A stretch of 64,000 nucleotides of DNA from Paraburkholderia dioscoreae (GCF_902459535.1 NZ_LR699553.1:3348001-3412000); one strand, 5' to 3'. Shown: positions 1-8,364, counted from the first letter of the stretch. The notes: a model not told the origin generated them from the sequence alone. Made by a program: numbers and translations.

Positions 1-115
1 GGGTTTCCGTAACCGCTGCATTCGACAGTTCACGCTAAGCTGAAACATCGAATCGCGCAGCCCGATACAGTGAGCTTGCAGGGCGCTTTGTCCGCGCCGC
101 TCCAGGAGACCTCAG

Positions 116-829
116 ATGACCGCCACCCTCGCAGACGAGCAGAACCATTTCCCCGGCCTGAGCCGCATCGGCGCGCTACTCGCCGACCCCGGCCGCGCCG
201 CGATGCTGTGGGCGCTGATGGACGGCAGCGCCCGCCCGGCCGGCGAGCTGACGATGATCGCCGGGCTTTCGCCGTCGGCGGCCAGCGCCCATCTCGCGCG
301 CCTGACCGACGGCGGCCTGCTCGCGCTCGAAGTGCGCGGCCGGCATCGCTATTTCCGGATTGCGTCGCCCGACATCGCCGCGTCGATCGAAGCGCTCGCC
401 AACGTGGCGCAGGTCAGCGCGCCGCAGCGTCCCGTCCCGCGCCCCGCGCGCACCGTGCCGCTGGACATGCGCTACGCGCGCACCTGCTACGACCATATGG
501 CAGGCGAATTGTCGGTGCGCGTGTTCGAGCAACTGATCGGGGGCGGCCTGCTGACGCTGCACGGCACGTCACTCGAAGCCACCGTCGAGGGCGCCGCCCG
601 CTTCGCCGGCTGGGGCATCGACATGTCGGCGCAGAAAAGCCGGCGACGCCGCTTTGCCTGCACCTGTCCCGACTGGAGCGAGCGGCGTCCGCACCTGGGC
701 GGCGCACTCGGCGCGGCGCTGCTCGACTCGTGGTCGTCGCACGGCTGGGTCGAACGCACGGAACGGCCGCGAATCCTGCGCATTACGCCAGCCGGGCATC
801 GTCATTTCGATGCGTTTCTGGCCGCCTGA
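116..829 (+). CDS. ArsR-family helix-turn-helix regulator with long C-terminal extension
   Basis: Predicted winged-helix transcriptional repressor of 237 aa. Residues 14-90 look like an ArsR/SmtB domain, with a recognition helix near 51-68 (SPSAASAHLARL) followed by a wing with the run RGRHRYF. ArsR proteins are usually about 100-120 aa, so residues 100-237 form an extra domain; it holds a CTCPDW motif near 181 that might bind a metal or sense redox, but no classical ArsR metal site was recognised. The SD site CAGGAGA lies just upstream of the ATG. The large FecR-like gene follows on the same strand after 207 bp. Family is fairly sure; the ligand and targets are unknown. Confidence 0.8.
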   Translation: MTATLADEQNHFPGLSRIGALLADPGRAAMLWALMDGSARPAGELTMIAGLSPSAASAHLARLTDGGLLALEVRGRHRYFRIASPDIAASIEALANVAQVSAPQRPVPRPARTVPLDMRYARTCYDHMAGELSVRVFEQLIGGGLLTLHGTSLEATVEGAARFAGWGIDMSAQKSRRRRFACTCPDWSERRPHLGGALGAALLDSWSSHGWVERTERPRILRITPAGHRHFDAFLAA

Positions 830-1036
830 CGCGTGGTTCGCTGCCTGACGGCATGTTCGGGAGATTCCCGATCGGCTGACGACTCGCCTTGTCGGAACTC
901 TGATCGGGACCTTTATTGAGACCTTTTGTTACACGCTCGCCAGTGAGCCTTACAAAAGTGGGGGCCTTGAAACAAACGCCGCAGGTACAGTGACTGGACG
1001 GATGCCGCAAGATGCCGCGTCCGTCGGAGATAAATC

Positions 1037-3637
1037 ATGAGAACAGTCACCCCACACCACCCTTCGAGCCGCCGGGTCACCGGCTATACGCTGATCGCAG
1101 CCGCCGCGTTCCTGTTCGCGGCCCAGGCCACCGTGGCGCAGGAAATCGGGGAAGCGCCTCAGAATGCGGCCGCCACGCAGAACACCGACCCGCCCGGCCG
1201 CGTCGCGCGCCTGAACTACACGGCGGGCGCCGTGACCACCGAACCGGCCGGCGCTACCGACTGGTCATACGCGCAGATCAACCGCCCGCTCACCACCGGC
1301 GACCAGTTGTGGAACGATCAGAACGCCCGCTCGGAGCTGCACATCGGCTCGACCGCGGTGCGCCTCGGCCCGTCCACCAGCCTCGATCTGCTGAATCTCG
1401 ACGACAGCAGCGCGCAGCTCAAGGTCGCCCAAGGCACCTTGTCCGCGCGCGTGCGCGAACTCGCGCCGGGCTCGTCGTACGAAATCGACACGCCGAATCT
1501 CGCGCTCGGCCTGAACGGGCCGGGCGACTATCGCGTCGACGTCGCGCCGGACGGCAGCAGCACCACCGTCACCGTGCGCAGCGGCAGCGCGACGGTATAC
1601 GGCGACAACGGCGAGGTGCCGGTCGCAGCCGGCCAGCAGGTCCGCTTCGGCGGCACCACCCTGCAGCAACTGGCCGACAACGGCGCCCCCGGTCTCGACG
1701 GCTTCGATCAGTGGGCCGCGAGCCGCGATGCCGCCGAAGACCGCTCGGTGTCGGCGCGCTACGTGTCGCGCGACATTCCCGGCTATCAGGATCTCGACGC
1801 GAACGGCACGTGGCGCAGCACGCCGCAGTACGGCGAAGTGTGGGTGCCGCGCGCCACGCCTGCGGGCTGGGCACCGTATCACGACGGCCATTGGGTGTGG
1901 CAGGCGCCGTGGGGCTGGACTTGGGTCGACGATGCGCCGTGGGGCTTCGCGCCCTACCACTACGGCCGCTGGGCTCAGGTGGACGACGCGTGGGCATGGG
2001 TGCCGGGGCCGGTCGCGGTCAGCGAGCCGCCTGTCTACGCGCCGGCCCTCGTCGCCTTCGTGGGGGGCGGTGGCGGCGGTGTGAACTGGGGTGTGGATCT
2101 GGCGATCGGCGGAGTTGTCGCGGCCGGCGTCGCGTGGTTCCCGCTCGGCCCGGGCGAGCCGTGGCATCCGCATTGGGGCGGTCACGATCACTGGAGCCCC
2201 GGTTACTACAACCGCGTGAACCAGACGACGATCGTCAACAATTACAGCCGCAATGTGAATGTGACCAACATTCACAACACGTATATCAACTACCGCGCGC
2301 CGGGCGGCGTGACCGCAGTGCCGGCGACGGCCTTCGTGCACGGTCAGCCGGTCGGACGCTTCGCCCAGAAGGTCGATCCGCGGCAATGGCGCAACGCGCA
2401 AATCAACCCGGGTGGGCCGGGAATCGCGCCGGTGCGGGAAAGCTTCGGGCCTGGCTTGCGCAACGCGAATTACCGGCCGTCTGCGGCCGTGACGGCCCGG
2501 CCGGTGGTGGCGACGCGCAGTCCGGCGGTGCCGGCGGCTTACCACGACAGTCTCGCGCAACGTTTCGCGCAAAGCGGCGGACGGGTGCCGGGCGCCGGTC
2601 AGCCTATCGTGCGAACGTCGGTGCCGGCGCACATGGCGGGTGGCCCGAGCGCGCTGCCGGTGCAGAACGTGCGGGTCGTGCAGTCGCATATTGCGGGACG
2701 TGCGCCTGGCATCGCGGCGGGTGCGCCAGGTGCACCCGGTAGACCTGGCGGGATGCGGCAGGCGGAACAAGCGCCGCAGCGGCCGGGGGAAGCGCCGCAT
2801 GGCGGCGAGCCGCAAGCGCGGCCGGGCGTGCCGCCACAAGTGGCTAACCAGCGTGAGCAGCCCGGTGAGATGGGGCATCCTTCGAACGGGGTGCCGCGTC
2901 CGCCGCAAGTGAATGGCGGCAATGCGGCGGCGCTGGCGCCGCAGCAACGCGGTATGCCGCAGGCCGGTCAGCAGCAGGCCGGCCAGCCGCCGGGCGTCAA
3001 CGAACGCCACGAGCCGGCCTGGACGCAGCCGCACACACCGATGGCTCAGCAGGCCCAGCAGCATAGCGGTCCGCAGCAACAGGCGGGACGGCCGGATCTT
3101 GCGCCGCCGCCTCGCGCGCAGCCGCAGGCAAGAGGGTCCGAGGTAGCGCAGCAGCCCGGCACGCAACAACACGGCGTGCCGCATCCCGCGGAGAACCCGG
3201 CGATGCAACAGCAGCAGCAGGCGCGGCAGCAGGGGTTTCATCCGCAGCAACAGTCGCAGTCACAACCACAGGCCCAGACGCAACATCAGCCCGAGCCGCA
3301 GGCGCCTCGTCCAACTGAAGTCCAGGCGCAGCAGCAACCGCGTCAGGAATACCATCCGCAGCCCATCCAGCAGCCGCGTCAAGAACCTCGTCCTGAGCCG
3401 CGCCCGCAGCAGGTGCAGCAACAGCCCCGGCCGGAATTCCATCCGCCGCCGCCGCAGCCGCGTCAGCAGCAGGCGCAGCAGCAACCGCGGCCGGAGTTTC
3501 ATCCGCAACCGCAACCGCAGCAGCCGCGCCAGGAACCTCGCCCGCAGCAGGTGCAGCAGTCGCGTCCTCAGGCGCAGCCACAGCACGCCGAACAGCACTC
3601 GGGCGGCGGCAATCGCGACGAACATCACAAAGGCTGA
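1037..3637 (+). CDS. Exported FecR-domain / DUF6600 protein with Pro/Gln-rich tail
   Basis: An 866-aa exported protein with a signal peptide (hydrophobic run 16-29, cleavage near VAQE). Residues about 55-195 resemble a FecR domain. Residues about 240-345 are Trp/Tyr/Pro-rich (for example GWAPYHDGHWVW and WGFAPYHYGRW), as in the DUF6600 family. An Asn-rich stretch follows near 395-420. From about 560 to the end the protein is low-complexity Pro/Gln/Arg/His, with recurring PRPEFHP and PRQEPRP units, probably disordered. The SD site is CGGAGA at 1025. The role is unknown; a cell-envelope or surface function is inferred from the signal peptide and composition. Confidence 0.8.
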   Translation: MRTVTPHHPSSRRVTGYTLIAAAAFLFAAQATVAQEIGEAPQNAAATQNTDPPGRVARLNYTAGAVTTEPAGATDWSYAQINRPLTTGDQLWNDQNARSELHIGSTAVRLGPSTSLDLLNLDDSSAQLKVAQGTLSARVRELAPGSSYEIDTPNLALGLNGPGDYRVDVAPDGSSTTVTVRSGSATVYGDNGEVPVAAGQQVRFGGTTLQQLADNGAPGLDGFDQWAASRDAAEDRSVSARYVSRDIPGYQDLDANGTWRSTPQYGEVWVPRATPAGWAPYHDGHWVWQAPWGWTWVDDAPWGFAPYHYGRWAQVDDAWAWVPGPVAVSEPPVYAPALVAFVGGGGGGVNWGVDLAIGGVVAAGVAWFPLGPGEPWHPHWGGHDHWSPGYYNRVNQTTIVNNYSRNVNVTNIHNTYINYRAPGGVTAVPATAFVHGQPVGRFAQKVDPRQWRNAQINPGGPGIAPVRESFGPGLRNANYRPSAAVTARPVVATRSPAVPAAYHDSLAQRFAQSGGRVPGAGQPIVRTSVPAHMAGGPSALPVQNVRVVQSHIAGRAPGIAAGAPGAPGRPGGMRQAEQAPQRPGEAPHGGEPQARPGVPPQVANQREQPGEMGHPSNGVPRPPQVNGGNAAALAPQQRGMPQAGQQQAGQPPGVNERHEPAWTQPHTPMAQQAQQHSGPQQQAGRPDLAPPPRAQPQARGSEVAQQPGTQQHGVPHPAENPAMQQQQQARQQGFHPQQQSQSQPQAQTQHQPEPQAPRPTEVQAQQQPRQEYHPQPIQQPRQEPRPEPRPQQVQQQPRPEFHPPPPQPRQQQAQQQPRPEFHPQPQPQQPRQEPRPQQVQQSRPQAQPQHAEQHSGGGNRDEHHKG

Positions 3638-3672
3638 GCGCGTCGTTCCGTCGAGGCATGCTGGCATGCATG

Positions 3673-3707
3673 AAAAAACCCCGCGATTCGCATCGCGGGG
3701 TTTTTTT
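3673..3707. terminator. Bidirectional intrinsic terminator
   Basis: An A-run, the perfect stem CCCCGCGAT / ATCGCGGGG with a short TCGC loop, and a T7 run lie between the convergent FecR-type gene and thyA. The A/T tails on both sides suggest it stops both transcripts. Confidence 0.9.
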
Positions 3708-3741
3708 ATACATACGGACCGGGCAGCCCGGCAGTTGACGC

Positions 3742-4713
3742 TCAAACGGCCATCGGCGCCGTGAGCGGATCGTGATGCCGGTAGCCGACCAGCGAGAAAT
3801 CCGCCGGCTCGATCTTTTCGAGCCATTCCGGCTCGTACACGCCGGTTTTCGCATACTCGGGTACCCGGTCGGAAATCGCGAAAGCCGGGCTTTCATACGG
3901 CTCGCGCGTGAGTTGCTGCTGCAACATGTCGAGCTGGTTCTCGTAGATATGCGCGTCGCCGATGAAATACGTGAACCAGCGCGGCGTATAGCCCGTCAGA
4001 CGACCAACCAGGTGCAGCAACGCCGCGCCTTCGGTCAGATTGAACGGTGTACCGAGCCCGACGTCGTTGCTGCGGATGTACAGGCACAGCGAAATTTCCT
4101 TGCGCACCGCGTTTGGCACGAACTGGTAAAGCAGGTGGCAAGCGGGCAAAGCGATCTGGTCCAGCACGGCAGGGTTCCATGCGTGAAACAGAATGCGCCG
4201 GTCCGCCGGGTTCTGCATGATCGTGTCCAAACACTGGCGCAACTGGTCGATCGCCTTATAAAGCAGCACTTTGCGGCTGCCGTCTTCTTCGAATTCAGTC
4301 ACCACCCGGAAGCCGCGTGCAGTCGCGTCGACAAGCTGCGCGCTCGCGTCTGCGTTCAACACTTTGTAGGCCGGCCACTGGCGCCATTGCACGCCGTAGA
4401 CGTCGCCGAGATCGTCTGGCCCCTGGCGATAGGGATTGGCGAGCCACTGCGGATTCTGGTTGGCGTTGGCGTCCCACACCTTGCAGCCGAGGTCGCGGAA
4501 ATCCGCGGCGCTGCGCGATGCGCGCAGAAACCCGACCAGCTCGCCCACCGCCGATTTGAACGCCAGCTTTTTCGTCGTAACCGCGGGAAAGCCTTGCTGA
4601 AGGTCGAAGCGCAACATGGCGCCCGGCATGCTGATGGTGCGGATGCCGGTGCGATTCTCCTGCCACGTGCCGGTGTCGAGAATCGTGCGGACGAGGTCGA
4701 GGTATTGTTTCAT
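3742..4713 (-). CDS. thyA: Thymidylate synthase
   Basis: Methylates dUMP to dTMP using 5,10-methylenetetrahydrofolate in the cytosol, giving dihydrofolate that FolA (encoded at 7.76 kb) recycles. The protein is 323 aa, longer than the 264 aa of E. coli but usual for Burkholderia. The nucleophile is Cys192 in LPACH, preceded by the phosphate-binding ADRRI segment; NLTEGAALLHL and FIGDAHIYENQ are also typical. The start at 4713 (MKQYLDLV) was chosen over an upstream in-frame start because family homology begins there. A terminator shared with the convergent FecR-type gene follows. Confidence 0.97.
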   Translation of the reverse strand: MKQYLDLVRTILDTGTWQENRTGIRTISMPGAMLRFDLQQGFPAVTTKKLAFKSAVGELVGFLRASRSAADFRDLGCKVWDANANQNPQWLANPYRQGPDDLGDVYGVQWRQWPAYKVLNADASAQLVDATARGFRVVTEFEEDGSRKVLLYKAIDQLRQCLDTIMQNPADRRILFHAWNPAVLDQIALPACHLLYQFVPNAVRKEISLCLYIRSNDVGLGTPFNLTEGAALLHLVGRLTGYTPRWFTYFIGDAHIYENQLDMLQQQLTREPYESPAFAISDRVPEYAKTGVYEPEWLEKIEPADFSLVGYRHHDPLTAPMAV

Positions 4714-4985
4714 TCGGGTTCCTTCGACGCGGCGCCTGCCAGGTAGATCCGGGCGCCACGGAGATTGAGCGGAAAACCCGATTTTAACAAGCGCAGCCGG
4801 ACGGCGCCCGGTCATGGCGCGCCGCCTGGAAAATATATCGCGGGAAAAAACGATCGGGAACGGGTGAACGGAGATCGCGCCCGGACGACGCGTAGCCGCT
4901 CACAGCGCGGCTAACGCGCTCTGAATCAATCATTCCCGAAACCCGTTTTACGAGCCCGCCGGAACCACACGGCCCATCAAACGAT

Positions 4986-6380
4986 TCACAGATGCGGCAC
5001 CGAAGCCGGCAAGTCGCCGTGCGGCGTGGCGAGCGGCTCGCCTTCCATGTGCCGCATGCCGTGCGAACACAGCAGCCGGTACAACGTGACGCGCGAGATG
5101 CCGAGTTCCTGCGCGGCGTCGCCGAGACGCCCGCGGTGACGCAGCAGCGCCAGCTCGATCGCCTGGCGTTCGGCCGCTTCTCGCGCCTGCGCGAGCGACA
5201 CGGGCACGATCTCCACGTACTCCGCGAGCTCCAGATCGCGCGCCGTGATCGCGCGCCCTTCCGACATCACGATAGCGCGCCGCACCCGGTTGATCAGCTC
5301 GCGCACATTGCCCGGCCAGCCGTAGTTATGCAGCGCCGCGATCGCGTCCGGTGCGAAGCCGCGCAAGCGGCGGCTTGCATCTTTCTTGAAACGTTCGAGC
5401 ATGTGCCGGGCAAGCAGTTCGATATCCTTACCACGTGCGCGCAGCGGCGGTTCATCGATCTGCAGCACGCACAGACGGTGATACAGGTCGGAACGAAAAC
5501 GGCCTTCGATCATCGCCGCGGTCATATCCACGTGAGTGGCCGAGATGATACGCACGTCGACGTCGACCGCGCCGTGCCCTCCCAGCCGCTCCACTTTGCG
5601 CTCCTGCAGAAAGCGCAGCAGGCTCGCCTGACTTTCGAGCGGCAGGTCGCCGATTTCGTCGAGAAACAGCGTGCCGCCGTTGGCCGCTTCCACCCGGCCG
5701 ATCTTGCGCTGATTGGCGCCGGTGAACGCGCCGCGTTCGTAGCCGAATAGTTCGGATTGCAGCAGATGCGGTGGAATCGCGCCGCAGTTGATCGGCACAA
5801 AAGGCGCATTGCGCCGTGCGGAGCGCTCGTGAATCGCAACCGCGGTCAGTTCCTTGCCGGTGCCCGATTCGCCCGAAATGAACACCGGCGCGTCGGTCAT
5901 CGCCACCTTGCGGATCGAGCGGAACAGCGCGAGCATGGCATCGCACGAGCCGACCATTTCGCCCTCGGCGCCTTGCGATGCGTCGTTGGAAGCCGGCTCG
6001 CCCAAAGAAATCATGCCGTATGCATGACCCACCGAGTCGACGATCCTGTCGCCCGAATAAGGCACCGTCACATAATCGAAACAATAGTCGCGCACGAGCC
6101 GGCGCAAGGCGGCGTCCTGCAATTGGCCCGGCATGGTTGCCGCAACCCAGCCGACATTCGGCATGGTCAGGCACGATTCGAAGGCAGCGATTTCGTGTGG
6201 CTGAAAATCGCTAGACAGATCAAGCAAACCGCCCGCCGCCATTCCGGCGCGAACAGCCCGACGCACGTCGCGCGCCGACCCCACGACTTCGACGTGCCAG
6301 CCGCGCTGATGAAACCGAGTATTCAGCTCCGCGCTCGGATCGCGCGAAACGTAAATCAGTTGTCGCGTTGCGGGTTCCAT
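4986..6380 (-). CDS. Sigma-54-dependent activator with degenerate receiver domain (VpsR/NtrC-like)
   Basis: A 464-aa bacterial enhancer-binding protein. Residues 1-125 form a receiver-like domain lacking the usual conserved lysine (VTVPYS near 104-109), as in VpsR-type regulators. The AAA+ domain runs from about 142 to 375 with Walker A GESGTGKE (170-177), the sigma-54 contact loop GAFTGA (217-222) and Walker B GGTLFLDE (235-242). A Fis-type helix-turn-helix lies at about 415-438. It should remodel RNA polymerase-sigma54. An SD (GAGAGGA) sits 10 bases before the ATG. It is divergent from a small exported protein that carries a sigma-54-type promoter, its likely target. Control by c-di-GMP is possible by analogy only. 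Confidence 0.92.
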   Translation of the reverse strand: MEPATRQLIYVSRDPSAELNTRFHQRGWHVEVVGSARDVRRAVRAGMAAGGLLDLSSDFQPHEIAAFESCLTMPNVGWVAATMPGQLQDAALRRLVRDYCFDYVTVPYSGDRIVDSVGHAYGMISLGEPASNDASQGAEGEMVGSCDAMLALFRSIRKVAMTDAPVFISGESGTGKELTAVAIHERSARRNAPFVPINCGAIPPHLLQSELFGYERGAFTGANQRKIGRVEAANGGTLFLDEIGDLPLESQASLLRFLQERKVERLGGHGAVDVDVRIISATHVDMTAAMIEGRFRSDLYHRLCVLQIDEPPLRARGKDIELLARHMLERFKKDASRRLRGFAPDAIAALHNYGWPGNVRELINRVRRAIVMSEGRAITARDLELAEYVEIVPVSLAQAREAAERQAIELALLRHRGRLGDAAQELGISRVTLYRLLCSHGMRHMEGEPLATPHGDLPASVPHL

Positions 6381-6781
6381 TATTCAGATCCTCTCGTCAA
6401 CGAACGTTAAGGATGACGCACGCACCTGAAACGAGTTCAGACACGCTGACTCATTCGGGATTCGCGAAATAGCAAAAACCGAACGGCCATTCCATTCCGT
6501 GCGGACAGCTGATCCCCAAGAAAGCGGCGTGTGTGTTTGAGACGGCCCGTTAGCAGGCTTTTTTAAATTTGAAGCTCTTTTTCGAGAGCTTACTATACGC
6601 GCGCCACTTGGAAAACAGTTATGCGAATTTAATCGTGCACCCTATACCCACTAAGGCTCTGCGGGCGATAACCAGTTATTCAGCCGACGAATAAAAGATT
6701 AGTGGAAGCGCTTTTCGTGGCGTAGACCCCGAGGTACTTCGTACCGCCCTAATTAACAATTCAAAGGTATTTCCTGCCTGT

Positions 6782-6799
6782 CGTTTCAACGCTGAAACG
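6782..6799. promoter_or_regulatory. Inverted repeat, candidate enhancer site for the sigma-54 activator
   Basis: CGTTTCA-ACGC-TGAAACG has perfect 7-bp arms. It lies about 75-90 bp upstream of the -24/-12 element at 6873, a usual distance for an upstream activating sequence. The half-site TGAAACG also occurs at 6427-6433. The assignment is inferred from position and symmetry. Confidence 0.5.
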
Positions 6800-6872
6800 T
6801 TTTTGTCCAATTTCTGAATTGTTGCGCGGAGATTTTCACTCGCGTCTCGATGCATCAATGGATTGCGAGCGA

Positions 6873-6888
6873 TGGCACACGTTTCGCT
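6873..6888 (+). promoter_or_regulatory. Sigma-54 (-24/-12) promoter of the small exported protein gene
   Basis: TGGCACACGTTTCGCT matches the TGGCAC-N5-TTGCW consensus with one mismatch in the -12 block and the exact GG-N10-GC spacing. Transcription would begin near 6899, just ahead of the SD AAGGAGA at 6903-6909. Confidence 0.65.
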
Positions 6889-6915
6889 AAACAGCATGCA
6901 CCAAGGAGACACATC

Positions 6916-7428
6916 ATGCGACCTGTTTTCCGCATCGATCTGAGCCGCATTGCACCACACGCTGCCCTTTGCACCGCAATTGCGCTGCCCGTGCTGCCCA
7001 TTGGCATAAATGCGCAGGAAGGCGAACCGGCCCAATCCGCCATGCTGGCGCAATCCACCGATGCGGCTCCCGCCGCTTCCCACGCCGAGACGATCGCAAG
7101 AGCGCCCTCGTCCGACACGAACACGCCCGCCGCCGCTGCCTTCCGCCAGCTTGCAGTCAACGCGCTCAACATTGCGGCCGAGGGTATATCTACGAACGAT
7201 TTTTCACTCGACGACCAGGCGCTCTCGCGGCAACGCCGCGGCGCGGTCGGCGGGGTGATGGTGGCCGCTACGCCGCAGCTCATGCGCGGCAACAGCCTCA
7301 TGCGCGGCAACAGCAACGGCGGCAGCGTAACGCTGTGGGACGAGATCGCCCCACCCTCGCCTTCACCGATTCCGGTCGATGCGGCGCGCGCTGCCCAAGG
7401 CAACTTACCCAGTTACCAAAGAAAGTAG
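6916..7428 (+). CDS. Small exported protein of unknown function, likely sigma-54 controlled
   Basis: A 170-aa protein not assigned to a known family. The N-terminus (basic start, hydrophobic run about 17-30, then INAQEGE) looks like a cleavable signal peptide. The middle is Ala/Ser/Thr/Pro-rich. The segment after about residue 100 has DDQALSRQRRGAVGG followed by the direct repeat LMRGNS-LMRGNS-NGG, and the C-terminus is Pro-rich. The ATG at 6916 is preferred over an upstream in-frame ATG at 6850 because AAGGAGA lies 6 bases before it and the -24/-12 element lies inside the longer reading frame. Divergence from the activator suggests a secreted or envelope role, perhaps in biofilm matrix; that is a guess. 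Confidence 0.7.
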   Translation: MRPVFRIDLSRIAPHAALCTAIALPVLPIGINAQEGEPAQSAMLAQSTDAAPAASHAETIARAPSSDTNTPAAAAFRQLAVNALNIAAEGISTNDFSLDDQALSRQRRGAVGGVMVAATPQLMRGNSLMRGNSNGGSVTLWDEIAPPSPSPIPVDAARAAQGNLPSYQRK

Positions 7429-7514
7429 CCCGAACGATTTAGCAGTGCAAACAGGGGTGGCGGTGTAGCGAACACATCGCCCGCATACAGGACAGCACGC
7501 AAGGAAGGACCGAC

Positions 7515-7730
7515 ATGAGCACCTCTATCCGGACGCCGCGCGATGCTTTCATACCGGCGCCGCAGAGCCAGAATCCGGTCGCCGTGCGTGCCACCACTTT
7601 CCCGGCCAACTCGTTCAACCCGGCGCCCGCCCAGACCGTGGGCGATACGTCCGGACCGGCCACGACGTCGCCGCACGGCCGGCTGCCAGGCCGGCATCCC
7701 TTCGACGGTATGGATCTGCGCGTCAGGTAG
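7515..7730 (+). CDS. Possible small protein, 71 aa, unknown
   Basis: A short reading frame rich in Pro, Ala, Ser and Thr, with no signal peptide or recognisable domain. In its favour, AAGGAAGG lies just before the ATG, and about four fifths of the codons end in G or C as in the real genes here. Against it, it is short and low-complexity. It lies 86 bp after the exported protein gene and 32 bp before folA, so it may be co-transcribed with either or simply be folA leader. Confidence 0.45.
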   Translation: MSTSIRTPRDAFIPAPQSQNPVAVRATTFPANSFNPAPAQTVGDTSGPATTSPHGRLPGRHPFDGMDLRVR

Positions 7731-7762
7731 AATCGGTCCGGTTACGTTCCCCTTTCCATTCG

Positions 7763-8263
7763 ATGACGACGCTCACTCTGATCGTCGCTCGCGCCAACAA
7801 CGGCGTGATCGGCCGCGACAACCAGTTGCCCTGGCGACTTCCCGAAGACCTCGCGTTCTTCAAGCGCACCACTATGGGCGCGCCCATCATCATGGGTCGC
7901 AAAACGCATGAGTCGATCGGCCGGCCCTTGCCAGGACGCCGCAACATTGTCGTGACGCGGAATACCACACGCCGCTTCCAAGGTTGCGACACGGCCGCGA
8001 CCCTCCAGGAGGCGCTCAAGCTCGCCGCTCAGGATCAGGCGCCCGAAGCGTTTCTGATCGGCGGCGCGCAGTTGTATGTGGAAGGCTTGCAGCAGGCGGA
8101 CAAGCTCATCATCACCGAAATTTCCGCCGACTTCGAAGGCGACGCTACGTTCCCCGAACTCGACGAAACGGAGTGGGAAGAAGTCGCGCATGAAACACAC
8201 CGCGCAGACGCACCGAACGACTTCGACTACGCATTCGTGACGTACAAACGCAAAGGCGTCTGA
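7763..8263 (+). CDS. folA: Dihydrofolate reductase
   Basis: Reduces 7,8-dihydrofolate to tetrahydrofolate with NADPH, completing the cycle with ThyA. The 166-aa product shows the standard pattern: ANNGVIGRDNQLPW at 11-24, the catalytic acid Asp29 in LPEDL, the NADPH-binding MGRKTHESIG at 44-53, and GRPLPGR. It is the target of trimethoprim, and no altered active-site residue is evident. The gene is close behind a possible small ORF and is followed by a terminator shared with the convergent pmbA. Confidence 0.97.
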   Translation: MTTLTLIVARANNGVIGRDNQLPWRLPEDLAFFKRTTMGAPIIMGRKTHESIGRPLPGRRNIVVTRNTTRRFQGCDTAATLQEALKLAAQDQAPEAFLIGGAQLYVEGLQQADKLIITEISADFEGDATFPELDETEWEEVAHETHRADAPNDFDYAFVTYKRKGV

Positions 8264-8329
8264 AGCGACCTGCTTTCACACGTAATCGCCACGCGTAAAG
8301 CAGACGGTGCTCGCCGCCCGCGTGATATG

Positions 8330-8364
8330 AAAAAACACCACGCAATGACTCGCGTGGCGTTTTC
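8330..8364. terminator. Intrinsic terminator between folA and pmbA
   Basis: An A-run, a stem CCACGC / GCGTGG with an 8-base loop, then GCGTTTTCGTTT. It lies between convergent genes and may act in both directions. Confidence 0.65.

Larger units (their letters stand above)
6381..6915. other. AT-richer intergenic control region between the sigma-54 activator and the small exported protein
   Basis: This 535-base gap has clearly lower GC than its surroundings and no convincing gene. It holds three inverted repeats: CTGAA-N5-TTCAG (6426-6440), AAGCTCT-N6-AGAGCTT (6572-6591) and CGTTTCA-N4-TGAAACG (6782-6799). A sigma-54-type promoter lies at 6873-6888. It reads as a divergent promoter/enhancer region. 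A small RNA from the AT-rich part (6560-6660) cannot be excluded. Confidence 0.6.

Noticed and set aside
1265..3250. 661-codon open frame antisense to the FecR-type gene, and a 576-codon frame on the same strand at 1012-2742.
   Set aside because: Both are shadow frames of a GC-rich gene; their translations are Arg/Ala/Gly-rich without any domain, while the 866-aa frame has a signal peptide, FecR and DUF6600 parts and an SD.
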